Source: Todiramphus chloris collaris
Taxonomy: Eukaryota; Chordata; Aves; Coraciiformes; Alcedinidae
Length of the DNA stretch: 64,000 nucleotides
Assembly: GCA_025345505.1 (NCBI GenBank)
Contig: JANVCC010000010.1
Location: 45,023,738-45,087,737 of the forward strand
Reading direction: 5' to 3'
Shown here: positions 25,701 to 37,600 of the stretch, in pieces
Layout of the letters: every line of letters begins with the position of its first letter
How positions within the stretch are numbered: the first letter of the stretch is position 1
Notes under the pieces: model-generated
Seen by the model: only the letters and a program-made list of their open reading frames with translations
Database searches by the model: none
Told to the model about the DNA's origin: nothing
Position numbers and translations under genes: made by a program

Positions 25701-26827
25701 GGAACAAAGAATTAAGAAGAGTATATTATCATAACAAAGGATGAAGCTGGAAATCAAGACTCTGAGATGTTGAAAGTAGAATAGAACACATTTTCAGCAT
25801 TTTCGGATGGGAATGTATCACAAATTATTTCAGTTAACAAGGATAATGACAATTATCAACAGTACCTCAAAATACCTGCAAACACCTTTCCCACTTACAG
25901 AGATTTTTTATCTCCAAAACACAGAATGTATTTACAATGCTAAATCACCAAATCATGGACTAACTCAACTTTAGCTTTACAGGCTTCTGAGCTTAGGAAG
26001 ATTTTCAAAAATATTTCTCAGTCATGCCAGCTTCCTGAAAAAATAATTTGTGTTTCTTAAGAAGATGTTATCTAAGGATGCAATAAAAAGTAAAAAAAAC
26101 CCAAACTATAACAGAATGCTATTTGTCTATACACACATCTCTAGATCCTTGCAGGACAAGCTGGGCTGGATTTTAATCTTCAGATTTTATCTATTAGGTT
26201 TTGGAAAAAATAAATTAAGTAATTATTTCAATAGATGTAACTAAAGGAAAATTGTCCAAAGTATTCAGAAGTGATTAGGTAACACCTACTGATTCATACT
26301 ATATATATATATATATCCATAACATTTATAACAATTATTTGTCTGAAATAGATGAAGCAGAAGTTCTGATTTTTTTGTCCACTTTGTCCAAAGTTGAAGA
26401 TAACAGGAAGGGCCTTACATTTTATTTGTTTTACAAGAAACAAAACCAAAACACCACCACAAAATAATCTCTGTAACTTCCTTTGTCTCCTTGCTTGCCC
26501 ATTACAGAAATAACAATGAAAAACTAATCTAAACTTTTTTACATATGTATAAACGTTGTAGAAAGTAGTCTGTGTAACATTTATACCCCCACTGTTACAC
26601 AGTATGTACTTGAGACAACCTAATGTGAATTCAGTACTTCAAATAGTCACATAACTGATTTTTCAATTTACAGCAGAGTAATCCATTCATAGTGCAAATG
26701 AACAATTTAATTCCAGCTGAGAGGAGTACCTCATTATTGTGATTACAGTGGAGTACAATTAACAAATCTTGGCAGAAAAGAGATGTCTTATTACTGTTTT
26801 GTTACTGTAAACTACAGTGTAAAGACC
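22786..26827. other. Unique AT-rich non-coding DNA
   Basis: Four kilobases without a recognised gene or mobile element. Minor features are a T-rich run at 23815-23830, a T run near 25371-25381 and an (AT)n tract at 26300-26316. Short open frames look random. Confidence 0.55.
26300..26316. repeat. (AT)n dinucleotide repeat
   Basis: About eight AT units in a row, a likely length-variable microsatellite. Confidence 0.8.
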
Positions 26828-27650
26828 TGTCCTGGTTTGAGTGAGAACAGAACTAATTCTGTTCAGTGATTTTCCTTTTCAGCTCAGTTCTTCTAACTAA
26901 CTGCACTTTCTGAAGTTAGCAGCCTGTTCTCACAGACAGTGTCTGCTTCTAGCAGTGATAACACCCCATGTGTAGAGTTACTACCAAGGATTGGTGTGCA
27001 GACCAAGGCTGCTGCAGAATCTTGTGTGCTACATTGGGGGGTGCAGAAAGTGAACACCACACCTGCAGGGTGGAAGAGACATGACAGGTGACCCTAAACT
27101 GACTAACAAGGTATTCCATCCTGTATATGTCATATTTCGTATAAAGCTCAGGGATCTGGAGGGAGTCTGTTCTTGGGGCTCCTCTTCCCTATCTTTGCCT
27201 TCTTGGACTGCTTTGCCAGCTGCTTGGCTTGGCACAGGTCCTCTTTCTGTTCCTTCCTCGGAGCATCCAAGGAGGACTCTGCCCGTTCTGCCTTCAATCA
27301 CAATCTGTGTGTTCCTGAATCTGGTACTAGAATCCAGCTCCTGAACACAGCTCCTGTCTGCTGCAGGGCCCTGTCTGGGACACTCCTGGTGCCTGCTCCA
27401 CAGCATCAGTGGTGACAGTGATGTAATTACCATCGGGTGGCTGGGTTCAATACTGGCTTTGTACATATTTGTATATATTCCATTTATTATTATTATTACT
27501 GTAATTTTCATTAGAGCTGTTTTAATTTTCTTTTCTAATCGCTGAGTCTCTCTCCCTTATTCCCTTTCTCTTCCCCTTTGGGGACAGAGAGGGGTTAAAG
27601 AGAGCGTCTGTTATAGGTCTGATGTGATGCCCTGACCATAAACCATGGCA
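26828..27650 (+). mobile_element. Endogenous retrovirus 5' LTR
   Basis: An 823-base LTR starting TGTCCTGGTTTGAG and ending CCATGGCA, so it has the usual TG...CA ends. It matches the split LTR at 7500-9648. A TATA-like segment (TTCGTATAAAGCTC) lies at 27137-27150 and a GTGATGTAATTACC stretch begins near 27419. It is followed directly by a primer-binding-like site and retroviral internal sequence, which makes it the 5' LTR of the broken provirus to 29231. Open frames on both strands inside it (such as 27029-27511 minus) are shadows, not genes. Confidence 0.85.
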
Positions 27651-29231
27651 GATTTATTGGTGCCCAATGTGGGACGCGACGGAGTTCTGATAGAATGCCT
27701 GAATAGTTCAAATTCCAATTTGCTCACTTGAGAGAGTATCACTTTTTTCCTGAGTGTCTTTAAGAACTGGAAACTAAAACAGACTGCCTAAATGAGATCA
27801 TTTCTGAGAGCAGTGTCAGTTCATGTCTTTTTAGTGTTTCTTTCAGAGTTAAATGCCTTATTCTTCCTTTATGTGCCATATGCATTATGTTATTGTTTGC
27901 TTGTTCTGTTTATCTGAAAGCTCTCAGGTTTGGACACTGGGTGAAAGCCACTGTGGTGTGTATCTCTGGTTTATGTTGTGCTGAATTGGCCAGCAAGTGC
28001 TTCTCTGTACTATGGGCATTACACAGTGGATTTCATTACTAGGAATACTTTTGGTTTTATCTTGAGAAGTTCAAGACACTGTCTCTGGTCCTCTACAGGT
28101 CCATGTATCAGCCCTGTAGAAGATGGCTAAGGAAACTGAGAGATCAGTTGAAAAAGTGATTGAAAAAACAGAGATGAGGGAAAACAGATCCTATTCTTCC
28201 CCTAAGTGGACCCGTGTTGAAGCCATTAGGAGAAGACGCTCTTCGTCAAGACCAGCTAAACAGGAACAGTACATGTCATGACATACCCTGTGATCTCTCC
28301 TCCATGCCTTTGGAGACAAAATGAGCAGGTGGGATGGAAAACCTACCTCTGCTCTACAGGCACAAGTACTCTACTTACAGGGTAATACAAAGAGAAGAGA
28401 AAATTTTTCCAGAAGGGAGGATGTTCCAGTCTGCTAAGAACAGTCTTCCAGTCCAAGTACAGGGGCCTCAGGTCAAAACACGAGTAGGGGGAATGAAAAT
28501 ATGATTCCTGTAGTCAATACATATTCTGTAAACAGTGTAAATCCTGTAAACAGTGTAATTCCTATGGTCTACACATACCTTGTTGACCAGGTAAACCATG
28601 TGAACCCAGTGAACTTCACAAAAGCAGTTACGAATTATGGACACGACCCTTGGAATTAGAGGGGCCCTGCCTCCAACCAGATGGAGGAGAGGGACAACAG
28701 AGTTTATTGGACTGTGTGGGTTTGATGGCCTGGCATGTTAGAACCACAAAAGTAAAGAGTCCTAGTAGACACTGGTGCACAGTGTACCCTATAGCGATGG
28801 AATCATAAAGGGACCGAATCTGTTACCATTAGTGGAGTAACAGGAGGATCTCAAGAACTGACTGTACTAGAGGCTGAAGTTACTGGGAATAAATGGGAAA
28901 GCACTGTATAGTGACTGGTCCAGATGCTCTGTGCATCCTTGGCATAGACTTCCTCAAGAAAGGGTATCAATGGGTCTTTTGTATAGCAGCTGTAGAGACA
29001 GGACAAGAAACAGCTGACCGTCCTGCCTAAACTTTCAGAGGAGTCTGCCGCTGTGGGTAAGATGAGAGTTGAGCATCAAAAGGTGTCAATTGCTACTGAA
29101 ACGGTGCATCGACGACAACATCACACCAGTCAAGACTCTGTAACTCCTATCCAGAAGCTGATAGGTCAGCTAGAGGGTCAAGGGGTGGTTAGCAAAACTT
29201 GCTCACCCTTTAACAAGACCATTGAAAGATT
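27651..29231 (+). mobile_element. Broken endogenous retrovirus internal region
   Basis: A fossil internal region, about 1.6 kb against 5 kb or more for a whole element. After the primer-site region comes leader or gag-like sequence that I cannot assign. Next is an aspartic-protease-like part near 28760-28960 with the signature VDTGAQ and, further on, a LGIDFLKKG-type block. Last is the beginning of reverse transcriptase (29059-29231) with IQKLIGQLEGQGVVSKT, typical of avian endogenous retroviruses. The element is clearly broken, with many breaks, and no matching LTR follows. The RT start recalls ERVL-like avian elements while the primer site recalls class II, so the class is left open. Confidence 0.75.
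27658..27675 (+). other. Retroviral primer-binding-like site
   Basis: Seven bases after the LTR end lies TGGTGCCCAATGTGGGAC. This resembles the tRNA-Lys-type primer sites of class II retroviruses (TGGCGCCC...), with a few differences. Position and content fit a primer-binding site. The tRNA identity is not settled by eye. Confidence 0.6.
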
Positions 29232-32200
29232 CTTTCACATGAGTTTTTCTCTAGCTTTCCTTTAAGCAATTTTAATAACTTTTTAATCTGATTACATAAC
29301 AGGTTAAGAATAAGGCAAACATGTAAAGCTGAGATGAAGATCAACTCTTTGAACTACCCTACAGTTTATATATGTAGATTTATGCATTTCTGTCTCCTGT
29401 TAGCCAGTTAGATTCCATGGACAGTACTGTAAAATCAGCTCTTCCCACGTTTTGCAAAGTTATTCAGTCTTTGAAGACTGTGTACTCTCTTTGCTTCTTT
29501 TTTTACTTAACTAGTAAAAATTACAAAGCATTGTACTTCAGATTTAGCAAGTACTTTTAGGAAGGTGAATGCCATATATTCCATATGTATGACCAGTATC
29601 CTTGATGTCTTCAATCCAGAGAAAGCTTAAGAAATATGAGAGAAAATGAATGGTACTTCATAGGTTTTTTTTTTTTCTGTACATTGTTGTTGCATTTAGA
29701 TTCAAATGGGAGGGAAAAGTACTGCTAGAACTAAAATAATGCCAGCTGTTAAAAAGAAAAAAAAAAAAAAATTGTCAAATACGAATTTAGATTAGTTTAT
29801 ATTCATATCAGCCAAGATCAAATAATTATAAAGTCCCTAAACCTAATTACAACAGGTACTTCAGGAAAAAAACTGCCAAAGCATAGAGGATGCCACAAAA
29901 GTACTTTTGAAATAAATATTCAAGAAGAAGCAATAACATTTTAATTAGAACTAACCAGTCATGTTTATGTTTGCCTCAGTAAAAGAACAACAGGAAAAAA
30001 AGTATGCAAGATACACCTGAAATATTTTTAGGTCTTTACACATTGGAAATCAAAACAAACAGAAACAAACAAGCTCTATATGAGGTCGTTACTAATAGAA
30101 TTAACCCCTTGTCTTGCAGAAAAACCTTAATGCACCAGGGGAAGGTCTTTAAAAAGTAGAAGTTGATTTGCTCAGTGTGAAGTACTGGTGAGATCTCTGC
30201 TGAATAGCTCTTCATGGCCTTAAAATAATCTTTTCAGCAAATAATTTCATTAAACCATGCTGGTTTAAAAATGTTTTGTTGCCAAGGGGAGGGTCCCCAA
30301 ATGAAGAACATGACATATATAAACTGACTGAAAGCATAAAGTTCCAAGACTTGATTTGAGAAATGTGAGGATGCAAAGCTACTAGTCCTCAAAAGGTTGA
30401 TACTCAAGGGATGGCCAGAGGAAAAGAAAGAAGCCTCATGATTAATTCATTGTTGCTAGTCTGTTTCTGATTAACTAATGGTTGTTGGCAGTTATGAAAA
30501 GAAAGGAAAATAGTGATTTCCAGCAGCATGAGGAAAGTAAAAACTTTATAACTTTCATGAAGGACATCTGAGTATTGAATTACTTCAATAAATAAACTGA
30601 TTAAAAGTGAAGCACTTTTTCTTCACAAACTCAGAGTAAATAAACAGATTAATGCTATGATTTGAGAGTATACTGATCGTCAGGTGTATTGACTGAAACA
30701 GTCCAGGGAACCATTATATTCTCAGAAAGCACTAGAAGAACCTTGGCATAACACTACTGACTATTTATCTATGTTAGAAAACAAAAAAAACCTGTTTAGG
30801 ACTTGATGGGACAGTATACACAGATCCTTGAGTTCAGAGTTGTAAAGCTGTTGTATTGACATGTCATAGCTTCTACCCTGCAGAAAACATAGAAAATAAC
30901 TATAGTTCTGAAAGCTGCATGACTATATTTATGTAATACTAATAGCCACAGTCTCAGCAGAACTAATTAGCTGATCAACTAAAATGAACATACTAAGGCC
31001 AGGATGGGGCTAGTCTGGAGATCTCTGACATTCCAGTAGTTTGTATGTCATAGCAGTTCTATTTCTGCCTCTCTTTTCTGTGTGTCCACAGGTGAAATTC
31101 TAGTTTTGCAGAATGGGTCTGAAAGGTCAATAGCTGCACTCATATGGTTTCATACTTGAGCAAAGAAAACTTCTACCCTAGGTTCAAATCTGGCTTCTAT
31201 GAAGGCAGCTGAAGAGCTCTTGGTCTCTGTTTCTGGTCCTGGGACTAGTTTGTGTAGCTCAGATCTAGGCATGTCTAAATCCATAAAGTATATCTGTACT
31301 GAAATCTAATAAAAATTGTCAACACTGACAACTTCTTTAAAACAGCTTAAAAGAAATGAGGAATGATGTCTTAAAATAAGAGACTATCCCTGCCTGCATG
31401 AAATTTGATTGTAGATTTTCAAAAAAACTAGCAGATATTTGGAGTCATTGATATTTTCCTTAGTACCAGATTAGCTGGTGGGAGCAACTGTTCTTACTTT
31501 AGGAAGGAAGTAGAGTGTTTGGGATCTTGGCTTGCTTGATAATTGAAACAAATAATTACACTGTTTGTTTTCTACACTAATACTATTTTATATAATGTGA
31601 AGAGCAGGAGTAAACAGGAGTAGTAATTTCTAATACAATGCACCTTTTTAGAATCTCTGAACATTTACTGAATGGGATTCAGGAGAAGTGCCACCATTCT
31701 TGGTTTAACTCACTGATAAAACCCAGCAACCTCCTCCTGCTAGAGTGACACTGTCCCTGTTGCTGGAATTATTCTTACAAATTTAGAGAACTATGGCTGA
31801 ACAAGTCACCTCATAGTTCATTTATCATCACCACAGAGCTATGTAGTTCATCTGACATTTTTTGTGATCGGAGGAAACATTCCATAACCCTCTTTATCAG
31901 TGCAGACTAGATTTCCAATGGCTATAAAAACATTCTGCAATGGCTCACTCAGAGGTAGACATCTATACTGTGATATTTATATCTAACCAGATGAATGCAA
32001 GCCTGTCAGTATCTTTGAATTGCTCAGTGTAACTCTTTTATTTTGATCCTAAGAAAAAATTAAAATCACTACACTTATTTATATGCTATATGGTGAAGCA
32101 GTTTCAAAAGAAATATGTAAAAGAGGTACCTGGTATATGAGAGACAAGCATATAAAAGGATTATTAAGTTACCATACCTGAGAGTGCTGAAGATATACCT

Positions 32201-33654
32201 TTCTAGTCTTTCTTCTCATATGTAATGACTAAGGAATTAGTGGACATAGTTGAGATTCTGGCAACAATGTCTGCTGTGTCTGCTGAATTCAGTGTAATTG
32301 TATTGTGCTATTTATGTTTGTGCACTCAGTGCACAAACACTGTGCACTCACAGCTGGGGATACTGACTTTAAACACTCTGCTATTTGTTTTGTTTCTTTG
32401 GTTTATAGGAGCTACGGATAGCTTCTTAGTCTTCTGACACCTTCTTTTAGTCCAGGTTCAGATTTTGGTCATTAAACAGTAACACCAAAGTGAGATATTT
32501 CACTTTAGAAAATCAGCTGAGCTACGCTTTTAACAATCAAAATTAAAATTATAAGTTAATGAAATAGTTTATTGGAAAAAAAAAGAAATAATACGTTTAT
32601 AGATTATTTTACACATCTTTTACTGCCATTGAGCAGAAAAGTTTGAAATTAAATTGCTTATCCATTACTTTAATTGTATTACACCAAACACATTTTAAAT
32701 ACACGATAATCAATATATTTCTGAGGTCAACAAACCCCCATTGTTCTCAAGTTCTTTGGATGTTACAATCACCTAAATAGACCATAAGTGTTCCAAATGA
32801 AAAATCAGAATTTTAAGATCAATATAATCATCACAAAGTATACTGTAAATGCATTAACCTGTAGATGCCTGGCTTTTGTATTGATAAAACATAACAATTC
32901 TGTAAACCTTGATCTCCTAAAATTCTAAGCCTAAAAGATATTTAATATAATCAAAACTTAAGACATTAATATGCATCTAAACTTAGAGAATTGAATTATT
33001 GCAATGCCCTCTAGCAGCAGAGTCCAATGTAATTTTCTCACAGAATTTCTGTTAAAAGTTTTAAATTTCCTTAAAAATCCATGGATGAAAACTGACAGTG
33101 CTGTCAAGAGACCTTCAGAGAGGCTGAGATTTGTGTGTTATGTACAGGTAAATAGGGAAAGTACGGCAGCCTTGTGCTCACATCTATAATTAAAAAAAAA
33201 GAAGAGAATTTTCTTGTAACGTGGCTCTATTCCAGCAATGATGTGAAAACAGGAGAAGCTTTGCTAGAGTCCTAGCTTTTCTTACTCGTCCTTGTCAGTT
33301 TGCAGTTTTGATCTGTGACAAACAGCTACTCTATGAAGTGAAGAGGTATTAAATGTGAGATCTCCACTGCTGCATATAGAATGTTTTGGAGAAAACATTT
33401 CTTTTTTCCTTTCAGGTCGCTTTCTATCAAGCACTTCTTTGGAGTTTGCCTACAAGACAATGCCAGTCCAGCCTTCAATTTGGAAGATAAAATTTAATTT
33501 TCCCATATTATTTCAGCTACCAATATATGTCTTGGATGTCACGTTTAACAGAAAATAAAACAAGCATGACAATATTGAGTATTTTTCTAAAGACCTATGT
33601 AGGTAAAAATCATTGTATTCCTCCTAAGCTGCCTATTCAACTAACCTATATTAG
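29232..33654. other. Unique AT-rich non-coding DNA
   Basis: The retroviral match stops near 29231 and ordinary AT-rich sequence follows. No gene or further element was recognised. An A-rich run lies at 29757-29771 and a 25-bp palindrome at 32315-32339. The 70-codon frame at 32225-32437 covers the palindrome and shows no known domain. Confidence 0.55.
32315..32339. repeat. 25-bp perfect palindrome with 1-bp centre
   Basis: TGTTTGTGCACT, then a single C, then the exact reverse complement AGTGCACAAACA. Twelve-base perfect arms are unlikely by chance at a given site, though one such site in 64 kb is not impossible. Further TGTGCACT copies follow at 32341-32348. It could be a protein-binding dyad or a cruciform former. 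No function is shown by context. Confidence 0.9.
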
Positions 33655-33870
33655 AGTCACAGAAACACGGAATCATAGAATGATTTGAGTTGGAAGGGAC
33701 CTCAAAGATCCTTTAGTTCCAACCCCCCTGCCATGGCAGGGATATCTTTCACTAGATCATGTTGCTCGAAGCCCCATCCAACTTGTCCTTGAACACTTCC
33801 AGGGCTGAGGCATCCACAGTTTCTCTGGGGAATCTGTTCCAGTGCCTCACCACCCTCATAGTGAAGAAAA
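33655..33870 (-). mobile_element. CR1 LINE 3' end fragment
   Basis: A minus-strand CR1 3' end. At the left it has the complement of the tail (TCACAGAAACACGGAATCATAG). Next is the terminal block with TTGGAAGGGACCTCAAAGAT and CCCCTGCCATGGCAGGGA, then the end of ORF2 (translated minus strand: VVRHWNRFPRE). About 215 bases remain and the copy is 5' truncated near 33870. The 3' consensus is shared with the copy at 42982 and differs from those at 14861 and 53104. Confidence 0.92.
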
Positions 33871-34179
33871 CAAGCAGATATCTGCCAATACACACATGTG
33901 TACACATATCATGACTGTCATTAAACAAAAAAAAAAAAAAAAGAACCAACAAAACAAAACAAAAATCCATGGTAAACCAAACCCAAAATTCAATCATAAA
34001 GTAATGCAAACAAAGAAACAATAAAAGCATAAGGTTGGCAGTGTTTCTGCAAAACTATAACACCAGCATAATTTATACAGACATTGTCATTCTCTATGGT
34101 ATAGAATGAAAGAAATGGTAGGATTTATATTATAAAAAAAATGTTCAAAACCTTTGAACAATTTGTGCCTATCCTTTCT
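33871..34179. other. A-rich spacer between two CR1 pieces
   Basis: About 310 bases of A-rich low-complexity sequence, with an A16 run at 33928-33943 followed by CAAAA-type steps. The CR1 copies on either side point away from each other, with their truncated 5' ends facing this spacer. Confidence 0.5.
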
Positions 34180-34617
34180 TGAGAAGGGCAACAAAGCTGG
34201 TGAAGGGTCTTGAAAATAAGTCTTACAAGGAGCAGCTGAGGGAGGTTGTTTAGTCTGAAGAAAAGGACTCTTAGGGGAGACCTTATTGCTCTCTTCAACT
34301 ACCTGAAAAGAGGTTGTAGAGAGGTGGGTGTTGGTCTCTTCTCACAAGTAACTAGGGAGAGAACAAGAGGAAATGGCATCAAGTTGCACCAGGGGAGGTT
34401 TAGGTTGGACATGAGGAAAAACTTCTATCCTGCAACCGTTATCAAAGCCTGGAACAGGCTGCCCAGGGAAGTGTTTGTATGACCATCCCTGGATGTTTTT
34501 AAAAGCCCTCTAGATATGTTGCTCAAGGATATTGTGTGGTAGTGGTCCTAGTAGAGTGAGATATGGTTGGACTTGATCGTAAAATTCTTTTCCAACCATA
34601 GTGATTCTGTGATTCTC
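34180..34617 (+). mobile_element. CR1 LINE 3' portion
   Basis: A plus-strand CR1 of about 440 bases. It has the C-terminal ORF2 block (GAGCAGCTGAGGGAGG; protein [20 protein letters not shown] at 34249-34308, then [20 protein letters not shown]). The 3' untranslated segment (GTTGGACTTGATCG...TTTTCCAACC) follows, then a tail of GTGATTCTGTGATTCT ending at 34617. An open frame of 78 codons remains at 34246-34482, but the element lacks endonuclease and most of reverse transcriptase. The GVGLFSQVT block groups it with the copy at 14861. Confidence 0.94.
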
Positions 34618-37600
34618 TAATTCCATGTACTGGAGCTCAGTATGCAGCTGAACATAGTACAGCTTAGAAGAGGGGAAAGAAAAGGGCACAACAGACAAGC
34701 AAAAAACAACAAATTCAGGTATATCTCAGAGAGTCTCAGAGAAGCTCAGGCTGCAGAACAAAAGATCAGTTGGCCAGAGGAATCAGAATGGCTGAGCTGG
34801 AGACCAAGGGGATGTTTATGTGTGTAATGATGGTAGAGATAGATAGAAACAGTCACTCTCAGAACCAATGTAAAATGTCCTTACCTCCCATCTTAGGCAA
34901 AATAAATCACTGTTCCTACAGGAATATTTTGTCAAATCCATACTGAATAAACATGCTTTCCAGCAAAGTGTATGAACTTTGGCTAACATTAATGTTTTCA
35001 CAGGACTATTTTTGGTGGGGGAAGAAGGTTCACTAATATAAGTGGGGTTGTCTGCCCACAGCAGAAAGTGCAAAGTTACACTCAAAACAGCAACCAAAAG
35101 CTAAGTTGCCCTGTCATCACTGAAATCTACATTTGCACTCCATTTCATGTCAGCTTGAAGCCATGACATGCTGCTCCTGCACCAGGCACAAACAGAACTC
35201 AGCTTGAGATTAGCACCTTCTTCATAACAAGACCTGAACTTCTACTGAGAAGCTATGAGTAGACCTCAGGAGAAACAGATTTTAAGGAAAATTCTGACTT
35301 TAAAAATATATTGCACTGTAAACTCATGGTCTGTATTCTCAGATCATTATCAAAATATATAGTTGTCATACAAGCTACTTGCTTTTATATGATTTAGGCA
35401 ATTAATAAGTCCTGTTTGTTTTATGAAAGAGATTTCCTTTTCTTCTCAGATTGAGAAATGCAGCCCCAATGGGTCTATGTTTCATACTGATGCAAACAGC
35501 AACTATACATCATACTTGTTAGAGAAACATTTATTAATAATCGGTACATGAAAGGGTGAAAAATAGGTGGGGTGTGGGAGAAATGGTATCTTACAGAAAA
35601 CTGGATTAACTAAGATTTAGAGTAATACTTTTTCCCCATGCAAATTCTGATGCTATTTTCTATTAATTAATGTAATTGATAACAGTTATAAAGATATCTG
35701 ACATTTTAATCATGTAGATATGTCTTTTGCTGTCAGAAGAGAAAATTAAAACAGCTAGAAGTCTTTTATTTGCAGAGTTAGCTGGAGAGGAAATTAAAAT
35801 TGAGCTGGTAATAAATGAGCAATACATTCAGTTTAAGAGATCACAGATGTGGGTCACAGGGGTAAGAGGATGCAGAGAAGGATAGTGACATTCTTAAAAC
35901 TGTTTCTTTCTACATATTATAAGCAAGTTGAAACTCATACTGACAGGCTCTATAGCTCATAATGCTATCATTGATACAAAGATTTATGATATATTTGATG
36001 TTGTTACCATTAATTAACATTAAAAAAAACTAAAGCAACTAGTGAACAAGTTACACTTTGCATAGAGATTTTTTTTGTTTAACTGAATTTAAAAGGATTC
36101 CTCTTTTTAAAAGAATCTACTCTGATGGTATACAGTTCATATATCAGGTACTTCAAGGAAAACATGAACTCTAATTAGCTGGGATCTGAGCTATATAAAG
36201 AAGTCAAGTATCTCTCATCACTAGAGGAAAGTGAAAATTTCATATGGAGAAGATCTGGACTGGATACTTGCCTCTAGCCAGTTACTAAATACAAGAGTAC
36301 AAAATGATTTTGGTCCTGTTGAAGGAGCAAGTCTTCCTTTCTTTTGGGAGGCATCAGAGAAACACTGAAAAATTAAAAGCTGAGCACTCAAAGCAAGCCA
36401 CTAAAAATCTTGGATTTCCAGAATACATAAGTCTATCTCTTTTAAGTATTCCTAATGTAAAGAAATAAAACATCTAAATGTTCTTGATACTTTGTCTATT
36501 ATTTTATTATGTAGTTGGTCTGTAGTGCCCTTGCTGTTTGTGGGTGTTTTCCTGCTCATGAGTAGGTGAAATAGACAAAATACTAATTTACTCATGTGGG
36601 ACTTAGTGCCAGTTCATTCCTTTCTTTCTTGCACAATCTGCCCCTAATTGACTCATCTTCTGCATTACCTGTTTTTGGTTTTTTTTTTCAATTAAATCGA
36701 TCAGAAATACTTAAGATGAGGCATACTGGAAAAAACTACTGCAACTAATAATACAGTCACCTGGTTCAGGTGCCAGACTGCAGAATTTTAGGTAGCTCCT
36801 TAACATCAGAGGATGCTAACAATTGGAGAGATCCCTGAGTAAAGTTCTATCATGCAGACAAAAATTTTTGACAGCCAAACAGGTCATAATGTTTTAACCA
36901 AACCTGAAAATCTGTGCAACCTTTTCTGAGGGAATCTCATGCTTCTCAGGAGTCTTTTGAATCAAAACCAGTGATAAATACTACCGTGTGGGTTCAGACC
37001 AACAGCAGATTAGCCAAGACTCATGTGGAGAAAAATCTGGTAATAGTTAATGAAATGAAAATATGTGGTCATCACCAATTGTCACACACCTCAGGTAGCA
37101 GTCAGACTGGTAAGATGTATTGAAAGATAAGAAATACAAGGAAGGTAATATTTTTTTTTTCCTCCATAGATTAAGACATCACAGATAAGTCACAGAAGAA
37201 TACACAAAGAAATATCTTGCCAAGCAAAATGTCTTTTATTTTTCCCCTAGACATACCATAAAACTGACACATGCAGTGAATCTTGAAAGACAGTACTATG
37301 TTATCAAGAACAGACAGTAATATATAGCACTCTCAGTATGAACTGAACACTCGAGACTCTCGTTGATCAGGTTGGCTTTCTTAGCACATCGGAGGAATCT
37401 ATTCATGTGTTCTGTTGTATGTTTGTGTTATGAAGCATTTGCATATGTGTTTCTTAAATATAATACTGAATTTTCCTTTGAAGAAGTGATGCTATTTATT
37501 AAAATAATGCATCCTGAGTCTCTGCTACCATTAACAGAAATCTTTTTGAAGTGAATTTAAGCCCAAAATGAAGAAAAAAAATGAAGCAGCAAGTTTCCAT

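Noticed and set aside
27029-27511. 160-codon minus-strand open frame and overlapping plus frames
   Set aside because: They lie inside the 5' LTR of the broken retrovirus. They are frame shadows of a GC-richer LTR.
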